A program made the translations under genes and the position numbers. Positions 1-4,000 of a stretch of 5,377 nucleotides of DNA are shown piece by piece (position 1 is the stretch's first letter; the number at the start of each line of letters is the position of its first letter). This DNA is from Deltaproteobacteria bacterium (GTDB lineage Bacteria > Desulfobacterota > UBA8473), in assembly GCA_030621455.1 (NCBI GenBank), contig JAUXHQ010000158.1:1-5377 (forward strand). The letters run 5' to 3'. The notes beneath the pieces were generated by a model. The model saw nothing but the letters and a program-made list of their open reading frames with translations, did not search any database and was not told the DNA's origin.

Positions 1-146
1 AGGTTTCTCTCAGGGAAATGGTAGACTTTTTCCTTATACATGGCCTAGTGCACTTACTTGGCTATGACCATGAAAGATCCGGCTCTGAGGCAGAGATTAT
101 GGAGGCAAAAGAAGAGGAACTACTTAAAAACCTTTCAAAAACATAG
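1..146 (+). CDS. ybeY: Endoribonuclease YbeY, 3' end (5' end outside the window)
   Basis: YbeY is a zinc-dependent single-strand endoribonuclease used in 16S rRNA 3'-end maturation and ribosome quality control in the cytoplasm. Only the last 47 codons are visible (reading from base 3, TAG at 144-146). They carry the family signature I-H-G-L-V-H-L-L-G-Y-D-H-E, with three zinc-binding histidines at visible residues 13, 17 and 23 (HX3HX5H). A charged helix rich in Glu and Lys follows, as is usual at the C terminus. The usual LHG is IHG here and LHL is VHL, both conservative. The next gene begins 107 bases further on, so the two may share a transcript. The identification rests on the motif and is firm; the missing N-terminal part cannot be assessed. 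Confidence 0.95.
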   Translation, partial: VSLREMVDFFLIHGLVHLLGYDHERSGSEAEIMEAKEEELLKNLSKT

Positions 147-253
147 GGTTATTTGGGTTACTATGGAGTTTGAGATAGCCCTTGAGGAGTGGTAAGGCCT
201 CTGCCTGTTGAGCAGTAGGTTAGGGTATGAGAAAAGAAGGGGGGAGCGTACAA
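147..253 (+). other. ybeY-sir2 intergenic leader
   Basis: This 107-base gap has no recognisable promoter and no terminator with a U-tract. An imperfect hairpin can be drawn at 198-219 (CCT-CTGC, 7-base loop, GCAG-T-AGG with one bulged T), but it has no run of T after it. A 10-codon ORF at 163-195 lacks a good ribosome binding site and is probably chance. Read-through from ybeY into the sirtuin gene is plausible. Confidence 0.4.
237..246 (+). promoter_or_regulatory. Ribosome binding site that selects the sirtuin start at 254
   Basis: The purine run AAGGGGGGAG ends 7 bases before the ATG at 254, a normal Shine-Dalgarno spacing. The earlier in-frame ATG at 227 has only a weak GGTTAGGG-like stretch in front of it. 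The nine residues it would add lie before the usual start of the Sir2 fold. Confidence 0.6.
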
Positions 254-1054
254 ATGAAAGAGGATTCAAGTTACGAGGCACTCATTGAAGGATTCGCAGA
301 CTTGATTGTTAAGTCCAAGAGGATTGTTGTCTTTACTGGGGCTGGCGTGAGTACTGAATCCGGTATTCCTGACTTTAGAAGCCGCGACGGTATTTGGACA
401 AAACATGATCCTGAGGATTTTACCTATCAGAAATTTGTCAGGAGCAAGGAAGCAAGAAGGAAGATGTACCTGATGCTCGAAGATAGCGGTTTAATGAGCG
501 GGGCCGAGCCTAATCCTGCCCATTATGCAATAGCGGAACTGGAGAAGATGGGCAAACTCGACTGCATCATTACACAAAATGTTGACGGATTGCATCAAGG
601 TGCAGGCAGTTCCGAAGACAAGGTATTTCAGCTTCACGGTAATATGGTATGGTCGGTTTGTCTTGGTTGTAGAAAACGCTATCCCCTGGAAGAGATCGTC
701 CACAAGGTAAAACAAGGGGTGGATGACCCCAGATGTGAAGAATGCGGAGAAATCTTGAAACCCGACGGTGTCTTCTTTGGGGAGTCTCTCCCTCAGAGGG
801 AATTGATGGAAGCCACAAACCGATCAGCCGAATGCGAACTTTTTATTGTCATAGGTTCTTCCCTGGTTGTTTATCCCGCAGCCTACATGCCCACTTATGC
901 GGTCAAGGCCGGGGCAAAACTCGTGATAATCAATAGAGACCCTACACATATGGACAAGGCGGCCCATATTCGTATTCACGAGAGTGCGGGGCATACCATG
1001 TCAAGGGTGATGGAAAGGGTCAGAGAAAAGATGAATACATGGGACAAACCGTAG
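254..1054 (+). CDS. NAD-dependent protein deacylase, Sir2 family (class U-like)
   Basis: A cytoplasmic sirtuin: it removes acyl groups from protein lysines, consuming NAD+ and releasing nicotinamide and O-acyl-ADP-ribose. Numbering from the ATG at 254 (266 residues, usual bacterial length): the Rossmann NAD motif G-A-G-V-S-T-E-S-G-I-P-D-F at 29-41; T-Q-N-V-D-G-L-H at 107-114; catalytic His128 in L-H-G-N; zinc cysteines 136, 139, 161 and 164 (two CX2C pairs); F-F-G-E-S-L-P at 174-180; G-S-S-L-V-V-Y-P-A at 201-209; and N-R-D at 227-229. From memory it resembles the class U Thermotoga maritima enzyme more than E. coli CobB. The Y-x-x-R pair that marks desuccinylases of the SIRT5/CobB type is not evident: Tyr72 is followed three residues later by Leu. 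Deacetylase activity is therefore the better guess. An ATG at 227 would give 275 residues. The family is certain; the substrate is unknown. Confidence 0.95.
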   Translation: MKEDSSYEALIEGFADLIVKSKRIVVFTGAGVSTESGIPDFRSRDGIWTKHDPEDFTYQKFVRSKEARRKMYLMLEDSGLMSGAEPNPAHYAIAELEKMGKLDCIITQNVDGLHQGAGSSEDKVFQLHGNMVWSVCLGCRKRYPLEEIVHKVKQGVDDPRCEECGEILKPDGVFFGESLPQRELMEATNRSAECELFIVIGSSLVVYPAAYMPTYAVKAGAKLVIINRDPTHMDKAAHIRIHESAGHTMSRVMERVREKMNTWDKP

Positions 1055-1069
1055 TGAAATCACGTGAAG

Positions 1070-1089
1070 TCCTTACAAGGTAAAGGAGG
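1070..1089 (+). promoter_or_regulatory. Strong Shine-Dalgarno, partly covered by a small hairpin
   Basis: AAAGGAGG at 1082-1089 lies 8 bases before the ATG at 1098 and is a near-perfect anti-16S match. Bases 1070-1076 (TCCTTAC) can pair with 1080-1087 (GTAA, one bulged A, GGA) across a 3-base AAG loop. That gives seven base pairs covering most of the ribosome binding site. The binding site is clear; the regulatory role of the hairpin is inference. Confidence 0.55.
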
Positions 1090-1097
1090 CATTTGCT

Positions 1098-1205
1098 ATG
1101 TCACAGTTGAGGCGTTTAGCAAAAATGAAGGATAGAAATCGCAGAAGGAATAGGATTGCAAGGTTATCCCGACGGATAAACAGACAGAGGAGAAAGAATA
1201 AATAA
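1098..1205 (+). CDS. Arginine-rich mini-protein, 35 residues, unknown function
   Basis: Short ORF: ATG at 1098, TAA at 1203-1205, 35 residues. Thirteen Arg and four Lys make 17 basic residues; there is one Asp, no Glu, no aromatic residue and no Cys. The pattern suggests an amphipathic or extended RNA-binding peptide, with clusters such as R-N-R-R-R-N-R and R-Q-R-R-K-N-K at the C terminus. It has the best ribosome binding site in the window and sits on the coding strand, 43 bases after the sirtuin stop and 50 bases before the next gene. Size and charge recall tiny ribosomal proteins (bL34, THX) and the small basic AURKAIP1/COX24-type peptides, but I cannot align it to any of them. It could bind rRNA, mRNA or DNA, or be a regulatory leader ORF. 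AGG/AGA are also common in the neighbouring genes, so rare-codon stalling is not suggested. I judge it a real gene on signal and position, with function unknown. Confidence 0.6.
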   Translation: MSQLRRLAKMKDRNRRRNRIARLSRRINRQRRKNK

Positions 1206-1211
1206 GATTGT

Positions 1212-1230
1212 GTCTCTCTATCTTAGAGAC
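1212..1230 (+). repeat. Small inverted repeat after the mini-protein gene
   Basis: GTCTCT at 1212-1217 pairs with AGAGAC at 1225-1230 (7-base loop); an overlapping pairing, TCTCTA with TAGAGA around a 3-base loop, is also possible. It starts 7 bases after the TAA. No T-run follows, so it is not an intrinsic terminator. It might stabilise a 3' end or act as a spacer structure, or be chance. Confidence 0.35.
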
Positions 1231-1255
1231 CCATTTATGGATGAGCGCCAGTTAG

Positions 1256-1864
1256 ATGATACGCACGGTCATATTTGATTTGGGTAATGTTATTCTTGAT
1301 TTTGACCACAGGTTGATCTGTGAGAGGATAGCCGAATATTCGCAATACTCAACCGATGAAATGTATCGTATCGGGTTAAACGCTTACGAGTTTAAACTGT
1401 ATAATGAAGGCAGGATCAAATCGGAAGATCTCTTTCAATGGGTCATGGAACGGTTCGGTGTTGATATTCCTTACGACAGCTTCAGGAGTATCTGGTCGGA
1501 CATCTTTTCTATGAATAACTCTGTGGGAGCGGTATTGTCGGGTCTGAAAAAGAACGGCTATCATCTGATATTACTTTCCAACACCAATGAACTACACTTT
1601 GACTATATCAGAGAAAATTTCAAAGTGATAGAGGTTTTTGACGATCTTATTCTCTCATATAAGGTTGGATATTCAAAGCCCCATGAGGAAATATTCAGGG
1701 AGGCTTTGGGAAGGACGGATTCACCCCCGGAAGACTGTGTGTACATAGACGATATAGAAGAATACTGCAAGGCGGCAAGTAACCTGGGTATCAATAGCAT
1801 CACGTACAGGTCGACAGAGCTGTTGACAGGGGAATTGAAAGAACTCGGGGTAATGGTAGATTAG
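1256..1864 (+). CDS. HAD-superfamily IA phosphatase, DxGNV (YihX-like) type
   Basis: A 202-residue soluble haloacid-dehalogenase-type phosphatase. Motif I is V-I-F-D-L-G-N-V-I-L-D with nucleophile Asp8; the Asp usually found two residues later is Gly10. Motif II is L-L-S-N-T-N-E-L-H (Ser108). Motif III is Lys141 in Y-S-K-P. Motif IV is Y-I-D-D (Asp165-Asp166). Residues of about 16-87 between motifs I and II form a helical C1 cap. The Gly replacement is typical of the subgroup containing E. coli YihX (alpha-D-glucose-1-phosphate phosphatase) and the N-domain of soluble epoxide hydrolase, so it does not imply inactivity. The start is fixed: the in-frame codon just before the ATG is TAG. Only a weak GGATGAG stands upstream, at about 10 bases, so initiation may depend on upstream translation. 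The natural substrate is unknown; a phosphosugar is one guess. Confidence 0.85.
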   Translation: MIRTVIFDLGNVILDFDHRLICERIAEYSQYSTDEMYRIGLNAYEFKLYNEGRIKSEDLFQWVMERFGVDIPYDSFRSIWSDIFSMNNSVGAVLSGLKKNGYHLILLSNTNELHFDYIRENFKVIEVFDDLILSYKVGYSKPHEEIFREALGRTDSPPEDCVYIDDIEEYCKAASNLGINSITYRSTELLTGELKELGVMVD

Positions 1865-1898
1865 CACCCCATCTATTTCAAATGAGATCAGAGTATCT

Positions 1899-1912
1899 AC
1901 ACCCTATGGTGT
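1899..1912 (+). repeat. Small hairpin before the terminator
   Basis: ACACC (1899-1903) pairs perfectly with GGTGT (1908-1912) around a CTAT loop. It sits between the HAD stop codon and the terminator hairpin. A role in the leader or the 3' end is possible but not shown. Confidence 0.3.
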
Positions 1913-1923
1913 TGCATTCCCGA

Positions 1924-1949
1924 GAGAGCCTCTTAAGAGGGGCTTTTCT
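1924..1949 (+). terminator. Intrinsic (Rho-independent) terminator between the two HAD genes
   Basis: AGCCTCT at 1927-1933 pairs with AGGGGCT at 1938-1944 (one U-G wobble) around a TAAG loop. The run TTTTCT follows at once, at 1944-1949. It lies 60 bases after the YihX-like gene and plausibly ends the upstream transcript. It also ends only about 24 bases before the next start codon, so it may act inside the leader of the downstream gene. Confidence 0.6.
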
Positions 1950-1962
1950 ATGACTTCAGGAT

Positions 1963-1968
1963 AAGAGG
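1963..1968 (+). promoter_or_regulatory. Ribosome binding site of the pyrimidine-nucleotidase-like gene
   Basis: AAGAGG lies 5 bases before the ATG at 1974 and directly after the terminator's T-run. This leaves no room for a separate promoter between terminator and gene. Confidence 0.55.
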
Positions 1969-1973
1969 CGTTC

Positions 1974-2600
1974 ATGAGATACGTGATTTTTGACCTGGAC
2001 AATACCCTGTATCCCAAGGAAATAGGATTGTTTAGGTTGGTGGACCAAAGGATAAATGAGTACATGAGGACAAAACTGGATGCGGACCATTATACAGTGG
2101 AAAGCCTTAGATTGAAATACATGGATGAATATGGCACTACCCTTGGGGGATTGATGGTTCATCACAACATAGATCCGGATGACTACCTGATGTTTGTCCA
2201 CGACGTAGATCTGGAAAGGCTCCTGACCATTAGCCCTGAATTGTCCGACTTGCTGGAGCGCATATCAATAGATAAGGTGATCTTCACGAATGGTTCTTCG
2301 AACCATGCCAGGCGGGTCTTGAAGCTCCTAGGCGTAGATGGTTACTTCTCCAGGATATTTGATATTAGGTTTATGGATTACCTGGCCAAACCCAACCCCA
2401 GGTCTTATGAGAAGTTGTTGGATGCTCTAGGGGTAAAGGGCGAGGAATGCTTAATGGTAGAAGATCTGGCTAGAAACCTGCTTCCTGCTAAGCAATTGGG
2501 AATGATAACCGTCCTGATCGGAAAGGAGAGGACGACAGACGCGGATTTCATAATCGAAGATATATTCGGCATGGATGGGGTACTTAGCGAGATAGGGTGA
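1974..2600 (+). CDS. HAD-superfamily pyrimidine 5'-nucleotidase
   Basis: A 208-residue HAD-IA hydrolase. The N terminus V-I-F-D-L-D-N-T-L-Y-P, then G-L-F-R-L-V-D-Q-R-I-N-E-Y-M and Y-G-T-T-L-G-G-L, is the pattern of the pyrimidine 5'-nucleotidase group (yeast Sdt1-like, TIGR01993 type), which dephosphorylates UMP/CMP-like mononucleotides. Catalytic residues are complete: Asp7 and Asp9 (motif I), Thr105 in F-T-N-G-S (motif II), Lys139 in A-K-P (motif III), and Glu163-Asp164 in V-E-D (motif IV). Residues of about 15-90 form the helical cap. Unlike the preceding HAD gene it keeps the second motif-I Asp. Its stop TGA overlaps a possible GTG (2597) of the next frame, though the likely SAM-enzyme start is 71 bases further on. 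Cotranscription with that gene is probable. The substrate is inferred from the family. Confidence 0.8.
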   Translation: MRYVIFDLDNTLYPKEIGLFRLVDQRINEYMRTKLDADHYTVESLRLKYMDEYGTTLGGLMVHHNIDPDDYLMFVHDVDLERLLTISPELSDLLERISIDKVIFTNGSSNHARRVLKLLGVDGYFSRIFDIRFMDYLAKPNPRSYEKLLDALGVKGEECLMVEDLARNLLPAKQLGMITVLIGKERTTDADFIIEDIFGMDGVLSEIG

Positions 2601-2656
2601 AGCATGGCAGACTACTGATCTTCCATCGCTCATCACATAAGCACATGCTTTTTTTC

Positions 2657-2662
2657 AGGTGG
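2657..2662 (+). promoter_or_regulatory. Ribosome binding site that selects the SAM-enzyme start at 2672
   Basis: AGGTGG lies 9 bases before the ATG at 2672. Neither the overlapping GTG at 2597 nor the in-frame ATG at 2645 has a comparable site, and the conserved fold starts five residues after the ATG at 2672. Confidence 0.55.
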
Positions 2663-2671
2663 ATTGAAAAG

Positions 2672-3460
2672 ATGAGTAGAGGGGTCATTACCCTTATAAC
2701 GGATTTCGGAACCCAGGACGGTTATGTGGGAACTATGAAAGGGGTGATGTTGAAGACAAGCCCTGAAGTAAGGCTGGTGGACATTACCCACGAGATACCA
2801 CCCCGGGATGTTTTTCGCGCGGGCTTTGTCTTGAGGAATTCATACAGGTATTTCCCGGACGGGTCGATCCATTTGGTTGTGGTTGATCCGGGGGTTGGGA
2901 GCAAGAGGAGAGCAATCCTGGTTAAGACCGATAACCATTTCTTTATTGGCCCTGATAATGGTGTCTTTACATTCGTGTACGAGTCTGAAGAGATAAGAAC
3001 GGTTGTTCAATTGACCGAGAAAAGATACTTTCTAAGCGATGTAAGTAATACCTTTCACGGTCGGGACATATTCGCACCGGTTGCGGCCCATCTTTCTCTG
3101 GGGGTTCCTTTGGAAGATCTAGGAGAGCCGTGTAATGATGTTGTGAGGATCGATATCCCGAAGCCTGACATAAAGAGGGACGGGGTTAAGGGCATTTTGT
3201 TCTACGTAGACCGTTTTGGGAACCTTGTATCCAACATCCGGGAGGGGCTGCTTGCGGAGTCAAGTCTGCGAAGAAGGTGCAAGGTATTTGTTGGAGAGGA
3301 GGTGATAGACGGAATTAAGGAATCATACTCAGAAGTGAACGAAGGAGAGACCTTGGCTCTCTTCGGAAGCTCCGGATACCTGGAGATATCCGTGAGGGAC
3401 CGAAACGCCCGGGAGAGACTCGGGTTGTGTAAGGGGACTGATGTAGAAGTAGTCTACTAG
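2672..3460 (+). CDS. SAM hydroxide adenosyltransferase (SAM hydrolase, DUF62 family)
   Basis: Members of this family (related to fluorinase and chlorinase) use an activated water to split S-adenosylmethionine into adenosine and methionine. Numbered from the ATG at 2672 (262 residues, normal length): I-T-L-I-T-D-F-G at 6-13, with Asp11 in the adenosine site; V-D-I-T-H-E-I-P at 36-43; V-D-P-G-V-G-S-K-R-R at 71-80, giving Asp72 and Arg79; G-P-D-N-G-V-F at 93-99; and F-H-G-R-D-I-F-A-P at 128-136, giving His129. Asp72, Arg79 and His129 match the Asp-Arg-His triad described for the archaeal enzyme, with the same Asp+7=Arg spacing. The C-terminal beta domain shows D-R-F-G-N-L-V-S-N-I and F-G-S-S-G-Y-L-E-I-S. 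A halogenase is less likely with this triad. Starting at GTG 2597 would add 25 residues that do not look like the family. The physiological reason for SAM hydrolysis is unknown. Confidence 0.92.
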   Translation: MSRGVITLITDFGTQDGYVGTMKGVMLKTSPEVRLVDITHEIPPRDVFRAGFVLRNSYRYFPDGSIHLVVVDPGVGSKRRAILVKTDNHFFIGPDNGVFTFVYESEEIRTVVQLTEKRYFLSDVSNTFHGRDIFAPVAAHLSLGVPLEDLGEPCNDVVRIDIPKPDIKRDGVKGILFYVDRFGNLVSNIREGLLAESSLRRRCKVFVGEEVIDGIKESYSEVNEGETLALFGSSGYLEISVRDRNARERLGLCKGTDVEVVY

Positions 3461-3528
3461 AAATTTTCGAAGGTATTGGCTGAATCCCCCCTACTTGCGC
3501 AGACAAAATTGATGACCGATGACCTTGG
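3461..3528. other. Convergent intergenic gap
   Basis: These 68 bases separate converging genes. A tandem GATGACC pair occupies 3511-3524. No stable hairpin with a T-run was seen in either direction; a weak AGTA/TACT stem over the plus-strand stop codon, followed by AAATTTT, is too short to call. Confidence 0.4.
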
Positions 3529-3870
3529 CTATCGATTGCCACTCCGGCCGTCTATCACCATGTTGTTCAGCATTTCCCAGGCCTTTTCTCTGTTTTCTTC
3601 TTCTATGGTTTCCTTATCCTCTTTTCCTTGGTCCTCACTTGTGCCGGTAGTATAGATTGTTGCTTCTTTGCCATCGTGGTCTTTTACCTCCCATGTACCC
3701 ATAGTCTTGTAAGGGCCGGGAGGGGGGTGTTTTATCAGCATTTGAATGGTCTCATCACTCACACCGGCCTCCTTGAGCCTGATAACCTCATCTACTGTCA
3801 ATGCCAACACCTCATTACCCATCATCAAATGCAATGAGATAATGGTTAAGAGAAGAAGTATCTTCTTCAT
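3529..3870 (-). CDS. Small exported protein of unknown function
   Basis: A 113-residue protein I do not recognise. The N terminus M-K-K, a hydrophobic stretch (residues 4-17) and V-L-A at 21-23 form a typical Sec signal peptide, probably cut after Ala23; there is no Cys for lipidation. The mature part begins with T-V-D-E-V-I-R-L-K-E-A-G-V-S-D-E-T-I-Q-M-L-I (25-46). This helix-turn-helix-like segment recalls short 'AG(V/L)S-D-(E/D)-x-I' repeats in other exported bacterial proteins. Then come a proline patch H-P-P-P-G-P (48-53), a strand-like segment W-E-V-K-D-H-D-G-K-E-A-T-I-Y-T-T, and a Glu/Lys-rich helix ending N-M-V-I-D-G-R-S-G-N-R. AAGGGA lies 7 bases before the start. It follows the M16 gene on the same strand after a 130-base gap, so cotranscription is possible but not assured. 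It is likely periplasmic. Confidence 0.75.
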   Translation of the reverse strand: MKKILLLLTIISLHLMMGNEVLALTVDEVIRLKEAGVSDETIQMLIKHPPPGPYKTMGTWEVKDHDGKEATIYTTGTSEDQGKEDKETIEEENREKAWEMLNNMVIDGRSGNR

Positions 3871-4000
3871 TTGCCGTTCCCTTTTCCTCCAGGGTGTCAG
3901 TTGTCGCCCCTAATCAGAATTGCTGGCTCCCGGGATTCCTCGTTAATGCCCTACAGACAACTTATCGACAACGTCCGTCGGAAACTTTATCTAAGTCTGC
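3871..4000 (-). other. Intergenic region between M16 gene and exported-protein gene
   Basis: These 130 bases hold no clear terminator for the M16 gene and no strong promoter. Three copies of GACAAC occur: 3956-3961 and 3967-3972 in direct orientation, 11 bases apart, and inverted at 3900-3905. On the minus strand the outer direct copy gives TTGTCG, 17 bases before CATTAA, a poor sigma-70-like pair. Confidence 0.3.

Noticed and set aside
163..195. 10-codon ORF between ybeY and the sirtuin gene
   Set aside because: No credible ribosome binding site, no regulatory codon run, and no linked attenuator hairpin with a T-run.
1060..1067. Perfect 8-bp palindrome TCACGTGA after the sirtuin stop
   Set aside because: A single short palindrome with no partner site or promoter nearby; it can occur by chance.
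1263..1288. Gly in place of the second Asp of HAD motif I as evidence of a dead enzyme
   Set aside because: D-x-G-N-V is normal in the YihX-like subgroup, which has active phosphatases.
1916..1940. Partial likeness of the leader to a PyrR-binding RNA loop (UCCCGAGAG ... AAGAG)
   Set aside because: The first half fits the remembered consensus but the middle does not without an insertion, and no antiterminator or pyr biosynthesis gene is present.
3948..3971. Minus-strand promoter TTGTCG-N17-CATTAA for the exported-protein gene
   Set aside because: Only 4 of 6 and 3 of 6 consensus matches; too weak to call without expression data.
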